Of a stretch of DNA of 64,000 nt, positions 34,501-46,975 are shown in pieces. This DNA is from Morinoia aosen (taxonomy: Eukaryota > Arthropoda > Malacostraca > Amphipoda > Talitridae), in assembly GCA_030386875.1 (NCBI GenBank), contig CM059560.1, forward strand, positions 28,514,183-28,578,182, read 5' to 3'. Below the pieces are notes generated by a model that saw only the letters and a program-made list of their open reading frames with translations, searched no databases and had not been told where the DNA came from. Numbering within the stretch: the first letter of the stretch is position 1; each line of letters starts with the position of its first letter. A program made the translations under genes and the position numbers.

Positions 34501-37500
34501 ATTGAACCATCGATAAGAAAGTAAAGACGCGGAGGCTCTTGCTCTCGTATTCATCGCATGACTGGTTCAAGCTTTACCTTGAAGGAAGAGTGGAATTCAA
34601 TTTCATATTTGCAATATTTTTGTGACTAGCGCGTGGTCTATTTTGTATAACTTGTTCATTATTGTGTTAAGATGTGAAATTATTTTTAACGTATTTTGAA
34701 AACTATCGTATTCTAGCATAAAGTGGTAACAACAAAGAAGTAAACAACAAATTCCTGCAGAAAATGGTATCGTCGAATGCATGAAGAATTGTTTCATATA
34801 TGCATTTGTTTTATACATGCGAATCACAGATACATTTTCATTTCAATTAGCGTGAAAGCTAGAGTAAACATTCTGTACCTCTAAATCAGTTAGGAGAATA
34901 GAACCTGAAGTTCAGAAAGTTGTTAAAATTCTGTAAAATCGGACTATGAATTTATACATTTATCTACCTCTGATAATCGTGTTTGTTTGTTCGTTTGCTC
35001 GTCACTGCCCATGCTTTGTTTCCAGTTATAACTAATGACAAAATATAGAGGCCGGGTTTCCGTGAAACCTTTTGAGAAAATTCAGCATCGTTTTTCTTTT
35101 GTTGTAGGTAATTAAAGTATCCAATTGTTTCGTAAGGAGAAATTCTTGTCCCTCTAGGCTCAATTTATCCTCTTAATCCCACTCGTTGCATTGGTGGTAA
35201 GGTCTGCACTAAATGTTCATTTTTCTAAAAAGATGCGTCTAGAACTTTTTAAGAAATGTTCTCAATTGATTTTAAATTAATTCTACCACCGAGAAAAGTA
35301 TGATCTCCAGCCAACTACCAGATGAAAAATTATTTATATAAGCAGCCTTCCTAAACGAGCCATGAGTGCTAGAGTACAATATAACACTAGAGCTCAACGT
35401 ATGGGCAGAAGTATTTATGATATTGATTGATTTTTATTCTGTAGAAGAAGATAGCCTGCCGCATTATACAGAAACGTTTAGTGTTACTCAGGAATACGTT
35501 CTTTTTTTTTGCTTTCACAAAATATCATACAACAATAAATTCACGGCCGAAAGATTCTGAGGCAAGGAAACTCAGAGAAAAATAGTCATATTTCATTTTC
35601 CATACCTACAGAGTAATCTACATACATTTTCCATTATCTAAATCTAAATTGTATCGATAGTTGGTATTTTTCTAATCATTTTACTATTTTGACAATAATG
35701 GATTGATTATTCAATGAAATAATACGTAATCAACTTGACGATATCAATAGAAGTGATTTGGAAATTTACAAAACGTTTGCATTTAATTCTAAAAAACGCA
35801 GAATTATTATAAATGAATGTTTTGCCTCTTTGAATGCCAGTCGTCTTCGAACTATGTCAAAGAAAGCCGAGATTTCTTAAAAAAATCACGTATCATCTAG
35901 AATAAAATGAGGAGTACAGTAGGATAAGTTGGACCAAGAATAACACGAATTTTTATTTACTTCCAAATTGAATACTTAAAGACCAATTTGCAAGCAATGC
36001 ACTGCTTTATGAAAGTGAGTTACAATGAAGCTACCTTCGAAAATTATAAAGAAATCTACAGTAATACACACTCTTTGGATGAATCATTATTGAGAGCTCC
36101 GCATAATGATGTCTTTCCACAGAATTTTTTTCCTGAGAAGTTTTTGTAATTTATGAAGTGCTCGATGATCGAGGGGCATTCAGTGCATAAATCTATCTAT
36201 CAAAGGTTGTATAAAATCGCAGGTGATTGCAAATGAATCATTTTTCAAGTCTTTTTGTAATTGTTATGTAAATTGTGCAGAAATTACTTGCAGATAATGA
36301 GTGTTTCGTAGGCCCTCACAGTACTAGAACAATATCGAGAATTAACCCGTTGTTTTAGAGTGTCCAGATAGTTACTGATGCTTGGTTCAACTGCACAAAA
36401 TTTTCATCAGGCCTTTACTGAAGCATTTCTACCAGAGATTTAGTCACAATGTTATGTAACAGTGTTTTCTTGACTCCCTATCGACACAACAAAGTCTAAA
36501 ATGAGTCTATCAATCACTCTTTTTTTCATCTTTGCGACAATAAACTACAAGAAACATTGACTTTAAATTAAGGGGATTCCCAATGTTTATTATTCTATGG
36601 CATTGCAGGTATTGAGTTAAATTCCCAGTGATTTAATCGTGACATCAGTGATTAAATATGTTGTTGTGCTTTGCAATCATGTAGCGCTGCAGCTGAGGTT
36701 TCTCATTTTCATTGACAAAATTGTTGTTTTATTTCTGAAGGGACGCTTTTGATTATTTTGATGTCATTTAAAAATTTCCCTTCTTCATGAAGACTTTTCA
36801 CCAATCTGCTTTAATTCTAGAAATCCTGATACAGCTACCGAAAGGAATGAGTCATGTTCTTCTAACTGGATCTGTATAAAGGACTCGTTTATTCTGTTCT
36901 TTTGGAATGTCTAAGAAGAAGAATATGCTAGCATAATTTCAAAAAGAAAATCTGTTGCTATTCTTTCAACATTGCAAAACCTATGCTATGGTAGGCAAAA
37001 TCATGGACGAAAAATGCCCTAACCACGAGTCGAGAATTAAAGCAAATGTAACAATTACCCAAAACAACTCTTATATCAGACTGATGAACAAAAACCGTCG
37101 TTAAGTTGATAAATATTCATTTATTACTAACCAAAATTTAAAATTGATACTCGAGAAAAATATGAAGAACAACGCTAATGTTCAATGTGTTGCCGAACCT
37201 TGTGCAAGGGACCCCGGAGTAAAAATAATTTGAGTATCATTAAACAGAAAACAATTTTGTCTAACGTTATGTGCAATGGTTTGAGGCATTGATATTGGGC
37301 AAGTTGGTTCCGTGCAGTGGCGATGGGAGGAAGTTTATTTTTACATCAATTCACATTCAGAGATTATGACTCTGAATAGAAATTCCAAAATCAAATACCA
37401 CAATAATTATAGCGCATGCATCTTTAGAGTATTTGTTTCCATGAAAATTCAAAATAAGATCTTGAAGTTTCACACAATTACAAAAACTAAGTGGTGCAGT

Positions 37501-40500
37501 ACACACTTGAACAGCTACGGCCACATTTGAGTTACATGTATAAGTAGTCATCGAAAATAATAGCACAAAAAAAAGGACTGAGTCAAGGGTTCACAGATTC
37601 TACCAGTTCTACAACAATAATCAAGCTCCCACCCGTCGATGAGTGTTGACGTCCTTCACAATTTTGGAAGGGAACTTCCAAATGCAAAGTTCAATTGTGC
37701 ACTAAAGTGCGCATGAGTTATTTGGTGTGACACCGCTCGGCTTAATCGCTTTCATCAGGATACAGCGGATCGCTCGGATCTTGGATTGGAATAGATTCAA
37801 GCGAATGACTTAGAAAAAATGTATGTGTGATGACAAGTTACTGAGGGTAATGGAATTCTAATAATTATTGAGTGGAGAATGAAAAATTTTGATTCTGTTG
37901 ATTAAATTTCATGCATAAACAATAAATCGATTTCCCTTCATTAACACTCTCAAGATTTAATAAAATCTTCTTGTTTTACTAACTGTTAGCCCGAAAAATT
38001 TGCAAAATTGTCTAACAGGCAATAGATATTCTTATTGAACAAAGAAGAACATATCGCATTTTACCGAGGCAGTAGAAAGGACTCCTAAATGCCCTTTACA
38101 TTAGGAACATCTCAGTTTCCATACACAAGACTCGACTTCGCTCCGTTAACCGCATTCAGTAAGTGACAAACTCGAAGTTTGGCCGCATTGTCTCCGTGTG
38201 CGACGTTTGGCTGCAATAATTCATGCCATTCGAAACAATAGCTCCCCACGCTTTGTTTTCGCCAGAGTCATTCAACAATGAAAATGGGCGCCATTCCGCC
38301 TTCGAAAATGGGGAGTCTTTCTTAGGTAACAGCGTCATAATTTCTAAATCTACTTTTCAAAGTTTCTTTTTTCATATATTGCGCAATGTGTCATCATTGA
38401 TGACTAGAATTAGCGGGCCCAAGGAAATACCATTACTTAGAAATTCACTTCTTCCTTTCACGAGAGCAAAAAAAAAACGTAAAACAGTAAAGTTTTTGTC
38501 ACTTCAATCATTTCTGAAGATCAATTCTGCTATTTCATTTATGCAGCGAGTTGCGTTTTTTTACATAAAGGAAAAACACACTAACATATTGATTTAAATG
38601 TCACTTCGAGTTTCTTTGATAATATGAATTCATTGACGAATCAAACGCTCACTTCGTGTTGCAATAACCCACAATAAGCTTATATTTCGCATAGAAATTC
38701 ATCACTGCAGTTGTTTATCCTGTTTGTTTTACAAAGTGTTTACTTGCTCTACACACGACGTTTCCATACATGCGATATGGGTAACAGCTCCATTAAATAA
38801 TAGTGAAAATAACGACTAAGTTTATTATTATTGCCAAGTACACGATTATTTAAATTATTCGAATCAATGTAGTTGGTCGAAGAACTGAAGTTCTGGTTCT
38901 ATTTTTAACAAAAGATCTTCAAATTCAATTTGAACTTATGTTAGGCCCAGCATTCGATTATCTAAGAGGAGATCGTTTTCAGGGCTCATCGCATAGGAAA
39001 AGGAGCCATATTTTTAACAACGCATCATACAAAATGATAGTATTTTGCTTTGTAGCGAATGTTGCCCCGCCTCAAATTCAGTAGGTCTCAAGCCAAGTTC
39101 ATACGTATATCTAATCGAATCGATCGATCATTTGCCAGAACGAAAGATGCTGATTTGAGTGAACACCGGGTAAGTAATTGACGCTAGCTTATACAGCGAT
39201 GTGAAACCCTATGGCGTGAGCTTATAAATAGACGATTGGAAAATGGAGAGCTAATTCTTCGACGGACTGTGCGTCTTTGAATGACTAGCGGCGAGGAGAA
39301 GGCTCCCCCTAAATGCTCATACGGTTCTTCTTTTGTTCGGTTAAATATTCAATGATTAAAAAAAAAACTAGACGGAAGAAACGCTTAAACATTCCTTTCT
39401 ACAAGTTTCTCAAGCTTCAATGGCGATGCAAGGTGCAGGGATCAATGATACTGAAATTTATTCACGCCCTAGAAGTTCATTTAAGGAACCAAAAAGTTTT
39501 ATGCTGAAAAATTGCGGCAGATTTAATACATCATTCCTGTATTTAAAACGTACAATACAACAAATTTTGTTAGAATATTAGGCAATAATGTTATCGGAAA
39601 TTTTTAGCTTGCTGCAATAATGTGTTAGAGCTGAAAATTACTCGTAATTCACGTAGAAAAAAAATTTTCTTAAAATTTTATTTCACAGAAAAGAGGCGCA
39701 GATTCGATATCGAAAGCGCCGAGGATTAGCAGTCTCATATTTTCTGTAGGAAAATATCAATACTGTAGCCACCTTCTGTAGTTCATTTCCCTTGCCTTGC
39801 ATCATACATAAAATTTTTGTTTCTAAAATCAAATCGCAGAATGTTCACCGAAGTTCATTTTTACTCAGTACTTCACTTTCATTATTAGTTTATTTGAAGA
39901 GAGTAACTTTGATCAAAACTTCTTTGATCTCTAGTCAGGCAACCCAATTAGACGAATTTTATCTTAATCAAATTAATAATCATCACAGACAAGCCTGAGA
40001 GAGCAGCAGTTAAATAATTCTGTCTAAAACCTTTCATCCGTAGAGACGCATTTTATAAAAAGCTTACTCGCTCGTGCGTCGTATGGAAATTACAGCGCAT
40101 ATTTTCTACCGAACACTTGGACCCGACACGTGGAACTCTCAGTGTTCATTCGGACGAGCTGGCCGGTAAAAGCTTCCGCAGCTCATGTCAGGCTCCTCGC
40201 TTCACTATCTGCTCTCAAGCAGAAGCGTGTGTCTGTGTGTTCAAATAATTTCAGAGAAGCTGCTGCTGCATGTTTCAATTATTCGCCGTATTTTAGTCAC
40301 TTCATTTTTAAGATATAAATGGTGTTATTCGAAATGATGCTGAATCTGTACTCCAATGAGGCACAGCTGAGGCAATGATTCTTATAAATACTCAAATACT
40401 TTTTAATTTCCATTCGTTAACCCAGGATAAAGACTTAATCTTATTTTTTCAGAAACCCAAGCTTTCGTAGGTAAAGCATCATTTCGTGGGGTACTCTGAC

Positions 40501-43500
40501 GGGATTCAAGTGCGTTTTTTAAGAGAGGTAGCATTTTCCACGAAATTAGATTTGCTTCTATTTTCTTGAGTTGTACATGACTAGAAACCCGAATGCGGGG
40601 TGGACAATTTAGTTGTAACACCTCTCTGTGACTTATGGCAAATTCCTGATAATTCTAATGTCTCAATGTCGTTTTAGTTTTCAGTTAAAGAGGTTGATCA
40701 AAATGGCTAATCGGAAAATTAATGCCAAAAAATCTTAGCATTTCGATACTGCATTTCATTTCAATACTGTGGAGAAGAATATTTTATGAAGAATAAATTA
40801 CATCGGGTGTGGTTTCTACTGTTTTCATTAAGATCTTGAAAATCGTACACTGAGATGCGTAGAGATCTTTTTAAATTGAGAAAGTATTCAAGTAAGTTTC
40901 AAGTCGTGAGTTGCGAGTGCAAAAAAATACCGAAGTAAAATTTCTAAAGTAACCTTTGGCTTCGATGAAAAATCTCCCGCGCTCATTGTCTAGGTATGCT
41001 GGAGTGAAGATGCAAGCGCAAAATTCATACTATAGTTTTAATTATGAATATTCTTTTCAGTAATCAAGAACGCCCAATGTACATACGGACTTGCACATTG
41101 TCATTTTATATTTTAATATAGAAAAAGGGAAAAATTGCTTTGGAATATATATGGGGAAATAAGGATGGTGCTAATGATCCATGGAGAAATAAATGGCCAT
41201 GGATGGGCGGACATCAGACACATATGTATATGTGAGTAGATAGCTGGGATTTGTTAGAGGTAGTTTTAATCATCTTTTTTCTGAAAGAGGTCACAAACCT
41301 TCTTCAATGCTATGAGGATTGACATCGTTACTAGATGAAACGTCGGTAACGATACAGATTACGACTACATCGCACTCTGGTGACAACTTCAGAGACCTCA
41401 AAAAGCTTGACTTCGCGGCTGTCAGAGGCTCGTTGCCCCTATACTTGGCTGGTATATCGGTGTTTTAGTGACACAAATGTAAGTGCCTGAACTACATAGT
41501 GATCTTATTCTCATTTTTACTCGCAGTTTTGCATAGCTCTGCCCAGTAGTTACTTTGTATAAGCATGTAATTATTTCAACATTATCATCCGTCGAAGATC
41601 CAGTAGCCTATCTTGACTTTTAGAATGATTCATAAAACTTCGTTACCTTAGAAAATTAATGAGACCAAAATAGACAGCATTCCTGAAATAATGCATGCAT
41701 TGTACTCGGACATCGCACGGTATTCAATAATCACTCTCAACATATTGGTCAAGAATCAATTCATGACAACCAGTTGTGCATGACTGATCTATACAGGAGT
41801 CTCCGTATGCGATACTATAAAACCAGCCATGAAGGATCCTAAAAGAAGCAATTTTCAGATTCAGTTCCGTGAAGGATTTCTGTGAGAAATAAAGAGCCAT
41901 TACTCACTAATTCAGGTCTGATAGAGTCACATGGTTAAAGCTTCCATGAAGCGAGGAGAAATGGCTAGGTCATACAAAAGACTTACAGTAATAGGTTCCC
42001 AGTTGTTCTAGAACGTCTGAAACTGCTCAAACGAAGTGACTGAAAGATGAGGTAGTTGGGAATACAATTGGATTATTCAATGAAAAGTTTCAAAAGTGAT
42101 AAAAGAGCATCATCGGCCGGGAGAGAATTACATCACTGGCTCGCCATGTTACCCGAGGGACGAGTGAGGAAGCAGGCAGGTGAAAAAAACAGGAAGAACT
42201 CAAATGTTCCGAGAAAATTTTTGTACTGAAACTAGAGCAGAAGTTTTATATTTTATTTCCATTTCCCTGGATATCCGTCAGACCTCGTGGCACTGTGCTC
42301 CGCAAAGGAAAAAATATAGTTTCGGTATCTTGCGAAATGGAACTTAAGTTCATTTCCTTATTTCAACATATCCTTTCGAAAACATTCATGCTTCCGCTCG
42401 AAGCTCCCAAGAGTTGGTCAGGCATCAGCCGCTGGAACTCTGCGAGTAGACCACAAGTTCCCCCATGGAGAAAAATGACAGACTCCATTAACTTAATCCG
42501 GCTGAGGAGCGGGCGCCCTGATGGTTGTTGAGAAAATTATACGACCAAAAGTTCTAGGCATAACTCTCTCTTGTCCATCCTTTCGTCTGAGACGGGCTCG
42601 TGACGTGATAAGAACAGGGCTAGTAATGTGTATGTGTAAGACGTTTTAATGACACTGTGACATCGTTCAGTCGATTTTTTCTTCTCATTTTAATTAACCT
42701 CTCCTACCAGCTATGTGTATTAACATTATTTGTACATAACAAATATTTATGGAATAACATTATTTGTGCATATACTGTAGTATTCAAAATCGCATTAGAA
42801 TCCAGTGGGAGTGAGGGAATGTATTATTCATTATGTAATGCTCTCCTGTTTCTATTCTGATTTTCCATCTCATTACACTTTGAACCTTTCGTAAAACTTC
42901 AGACGAACTATTCTTAAAGAGGAAATAAATTAACCAAAGAACTGATCAACATCAATGACTTCTTCTTATAAAATTTTCATAATACGAGGTGAGCAGAGCC
43001 TGGTCATTAGTGATGTCGTTTAAAAAAAACACTTCACATGGACCATTACAAACGATCTCCTCAATTGCTTAATATTTTATTGAAAAGTCAGTGACAGTGA
43101 ACTTCACATTTCGACTTAAATTTCAGACTAAATATACGATACGTTGAAATGCTGTTGTGTAGCCAAATCTTTTTGAATGTAGTATAATGTTTTTCCATAT
43201 TTTTTTTATTTGAGACGTTATTTAAGGCACTCGAAATCATACGGACATGCGTGCTTTAGTCTGAGCTTTGTTATTTTCGTACTTTGTCACAAAATAATGG
43301 CTGTCTTGCTACACCCTCGCATCAAAGCTGCGTGACATCTCTATAATTCAGACCTTTCCTCATAAATCAAAACTGGCGCACTATAGAGGTTATCCTAAGC
43401 CAAACAGCTTGCGAGATAAGTCTGATTGCTTTCTTTTGCGGGGAAGAAGTTTCGAGCCGTAATGACTGTGATTAAACGACAGGCTGATGGATGCGAGAAT

Positions 43501-45453
43501 TTCATGCTTCGGAAGCTGAACAGTCTCTGATATGATATTTTCCGACAACTGGAAGCAAACGCATCCAAAAATGGTCAGAAAGGATGAGTGTTAGCGCATT
43601 CCTGGGGATTTCCTGGTTATAATTTTACATTATTAGAGGTTTTGTTGTGTGATTTTATGTTTAATTTTGTACGTTGTATTTGAAGGAAGCCATGAGTATG
43701 GTATTAATTTTCATTTAATGAGCAGACCAAAGGGTAAAAAACATCACGAATGAAATGGTTAAGCGCTGATTAGTAATTATTTCTTTGTAAACTTGAATGA
43801 AACAAAAGTTGACCGCATAAAAATGAAATGCCGGCTCATAAAACTGACTTTTATGACGTATGCAATAATTGGAACCGCGTATCTATCAGAAGAATTGCGC
43901 GGAGTATCTTGAGATTTACTTACCGATGTTCAATTTACCAAGTTGAGTTAGAACATTAGGCTCGCCCAACACATTTTAGCGCAATAACATTCGCGTGAGA
44001 GCAGGTAGCCGCAGCAAATAATATGACGACTGAGGCTGACATGTGGCTTCTTGAAACTACGCTGCTACAAGCAGGACATTTGGGCTGACCAGTGTGGTCC
44101 AGCGAACATTTCGGCCTCGGCGCTGCGCATCACCGGCGCTGCCACACACGCGAATGCGGCGCTGAGTCAAGGCGGTCTAGTTTGATCACAGCGGTGACTT
44201 TCAATAGGTAGTTCCTTGATATTTTTATTACTTTCAAACAGTGTTTGATTAATTGCATTTTATTTTTTATACATCAGTTCACATGTTTTTTTCAAGAGTC
44301 GGTAATGATTGCTAGTAGTCTTGTGCATCTAATCAAAAAACTAATGCTGCTCGTAATTTTGGTAGATCAGAAGCTATAGTTTCTTCATTGTTCGTGTCAG
44401 CCAGCGGCGCAAACGCTCTAGAAAGCATGTAATTGGCTCAAACGTTATAGTAAGCATGTAAATATAGCGGGTGGTGATAGTAAAGTTTTAAATTAATCAT
44501 GTTTAGTAAGACCAGTTTCTTTTGCTGATTAATTTTCTTTTTATTGTTATAAATGGCCATTAAGGTTTTTCTTTATTTTGATTTAAAATATTAGATGCTT
44601 GTGCATCTAAGCCTAATATCTAAGGTAGAATTTATGGTTGACTGTGGACCATTCATACGCTAACGTAATTTATGTTCGCATAATTTATTTTGTTTTAGAA
44701 AATTAAAGTTAGGAGAAATTGCAACTGCATGAAATCGGCCCTGTTTTTCGCTAGATACTCAATATTCATTAAATATTTCTTTGGTTCAGGGCAACTTCCT
44801 GGAAAAAAATTTTGTATGTGCATCGAAAATAGAGGCTTGACATCTAAATAGTAAGCTTTTACATCAAATCATCAGTTCATTAGTCGTTGCATTCCGCGAA
44901 AGGCCCTGATTTTATTTCAATACATCTGACCTGTTCTGTTTGGCTTACAAATCAATATTTTAATTTATGAAAATGTGAGAATTTAACTAATTTTTTGATC
45001 CTCTTTAAATGCGTAGCTAAATACTCAGCAAAAAAAAAAAAAATTAGAAGTTGCCTTCAAAGTGAAGTCATAAAGAAAAAGGGAAAAGTTATCAACATCT
45101 CACACGAGGTAAAAATCCCAAAATATCTATTTTTCTTTGATAATTACGTTGAAAACTATCTCTAATCCGCTCACATGCAGGTACATGCTTATGAATGAGG
45201 GTTTTATCATTTATACGCCCATATTGATGCCCGTGTATGCTAATACATTTCCGAACGCATGTACTTGGCCAGTCAACGAGCACTAAAAATGTATGAATTC
45301 AATAATTTTTCTTCACGGATATTGATTACAATTTGAACATGAAAACCGAAAAAATTGCGAGTGTGAACTTACATCGTTTATTCATCACATCCTTCGATAA
45401 CGTGTTTTGAATTTAAAATGTCCTCAATTCTTAGTGCCTACGAGAACACTGAC
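31594..45453 (-). other. Intron splitting Ig2 (13,860 bp); no gene seen
   Basis: The longest intron of the window, AT-rich. It contains a foldback palindrome at about 33289-33550 and an isolated GC-rich patch at about 44090-44175 with the repeated phrase CGGCGCTG. Small direct repeats occur near 44410-44462 (AAGCATGTAA twice). The open frames are short, without recognisable domains. Nothing else could be supported. Confidence 0.7.
33289..33550. repeat. Foldback palindrome of about 260 bp
   Basis: Arms of about 105-120 bp are imperfect reverse complements around 33420. CGATGGACGCCTTG (about 33371) pairs with CAAGGCGTCCATCG (about 33454). Further out, ATTACGCAAGTTGTTCATTACG pairs with its imperfect complement in the right arm (TGAACAGCTTGCGTTAT). 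The sequence is unrelated to the foldback at 4.8 kb. Confidence 0.75.
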
Positions 45454-45617
45454 CTGCTTCAAGCGCCGTCCATCTCGCCACCAGGAGAGCGTGGGCTCCG
45501 GAGTGCCGCCGACACTGCGGCAGGTCAAGTGAGCTCGCTGGCCTTCCTCCAGCGGGCCAACGGACCCCCGCACCTCTCTGCCTGCTGAGTCCAGCACCAG
45601 CGGCGGGCCGGCCGGCA
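45454..45617 (-). CDS. Sidestep-family exon, first half of Ig domain 2
   Basis: The 164-bp, very GC-rich exon follows the acceptor TCACACCTTCAG and ends AAGCAG before GTCAGT. It completes a G/TG codon (phase 1) and ends in phase 0. It encodes VPAGPPLVLDSAGREV, an EGQRAHLTC B strand and the C-strand motif PTLSWWRDGRRLKQ. A 17-bp repeat array begins 11 bp upstream of its first base, so the branch point and pyrimidine tract lie in or next to the array. Confidence 0.93.
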
Positions 45618-45627
45618 CTGAAGGTGT

Positions 45628-45876
45628 GAGTCATTGGAGTGCCTTAGTCATTGGAGTGCCTTAGTCATTGGGGTGTCTTAGTCATTGCTGTGCCTTAGTC
45701 ATTGCTGTATTATAGTCATTGGAGTGCCTTAGTCATTGGGGTGTCTTAGTCATTGCAGTGCCATAGTAATTTGGGTGCCTTAGTCATTGGAGTGCCTTAG
45801 TCGTTGACGTGCCTTAGTCATTGGAGAGCCTTAGTCTTTGGAGAACCTTAGTCATTGTAGTGCCTTAGTCATTGGA
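45628..45876. repeat. 17-bp minisatellite, 15 copies, abutting the Ig2a acceptor
   Basis: AGTCATT (or a variant) recurs at 45629 and then every 17 bp exactly to 45867, with no indels. In the gene's sense strand the unit is AAGGCACTCCAATGACT. The array sits directly upstream of the Ig2a 3' splice site, and each unit contains a UGAC core like that of many branch sites. Confidence 0.95.
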
Positions 45877-46514
45877 TAAGATTCGCCATTGAAATAGCTT
45901 TTCATGTGAAATAAGGTTAGAAAATGTTTGTCAACTTTATTTGGATACTGATGAGACTGCTAAAAAGGTTTTGCTATTTTTCATCAAGATTGCCAAAGCG
46001 TTGACATTAATTGGAAAACTAGTTTCTCTGATTTGAAGACCTACGTGAACCCCATATCTATAAAATATTTCGTTAGCTTCGGACAAGTATTTTTGCGTTC
46101 CTTATTCACATCAATGTATTTTCAATGTACATAATGGATACTCTTAGAATCTTTGAGTCTTTCTGACTAGTTATCAACTAAAATATCAATCATTCATTAG
46201 AGATGACATGCATTTAGTGAGAACTTCATTGCATCGTCTACTTACGATGGTAGATTGTCTCAAAGCTGAAAAAATATGAGAGTATTGGTTCAATATGACA
46301 CAATTAACAGTCAATATCATGCCTCACTGAAGTATTTCGGCAATAATCAAGAAAACTTTTAGAAAGTAGTCAATATACGTAATTCAATATAATTAAAAAG
46401 CAAGAAGAAATTCAAATTTACAATTAAACTGAAGAATTTTTGTCAATCGCGTAAGTTACTTTTAGAAACGCAGCTATCTGCTTTTCAGTGACCGAGCACT
46501 GGACGTCAGCTTAC
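45877..46514 (-). other. Rest of intron between Ig1 and Ig2 (phase 1, 897 bp total)
   Basis: AT-rich intronic sequence without other features. Donor GTAAGC lies at 46514 downward. Confidence 0.85.
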
Positions 46515-46723
46515 CTATAACTGTGAGGTTGACTTTGGTGAGTGCGTTCGGTCTGAACTTGAACTCAACTCTACAGGTGTAAAGGTCCTGGTCGGAGACT
46601 TTTACTTCCTTGATAACGAGCGTCGGAGGGTCGCTGTTGATGCGGAAGAACGCTCTTTCGCCGAGGTATGTCTCGTCTGCCCATCGGTGACCGTCCGCAA
46701 ATGGTCCGTTTCGCGAGTCGTAG
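46515..46723 (-). CDS. Sidestep-family exon, second half of Ig domain 1
   Basis: The 209-bp exon follows the acceptor GACTTCTTGCAG and ends GTTATAG before GTAAGC. It completes an AG/C serine codon with the previous exon (phase 2) and ends in phase 1. It encodes YDSRNGPF, then ERAFFRINSDPPTLVIKEV, the F-strand motif DLYTCRVEF and a G strand KVNLTVI (NLT sequon). The joined PIYSYDSRNG across the junction is characteristic of Sidestep Ig1. Confidence 0.95.
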
Positions 46724-46975
46724 CTGCAAGAAGTCACGCTCAACTCAGAAGCAACAGAGGAAAAAACTGCTTTACAGGCTCCCACATTTATCCTCACTAT
46801 TACCAAAGGTCATGCATCAGAACTTCGTAACGAACGCTTCGAGAATCTTAACAAAAGCAGTCACGCTGAACTTGGAATCAACAGAGGAAAACACAGTTTT
46901 ACGGGCTTCTACCTTTCACCTCACTCTCAGGAAAGGTCGTGCATCAGAGGTATGCGGCGAACGGAACTTTATTAC
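46711..46975. repeat. 127-bp duplication spanning the Ig1b acceptor edge
   Basis: AGTCACGCT at 46732 recurs at 46859 (shift 127). It is followed in both copies by CAACAGAGGAAAA, TTTACAGG/TTTACGGG, CCTCACT and GGTCATGCATCAGA/GGTCGTGCATCAGA. The similarity appears to reach weakly into the first exon bases (TTCGCGAGTC against CTTCGAGAATC). Confidence 0.85.

Noticed and set aside
45628-45876. Regular 17-bp repeat resembling a CRISPR-like array
   Set aside because: Units are contiguous without spacers, and the DNA is eukaryotic.
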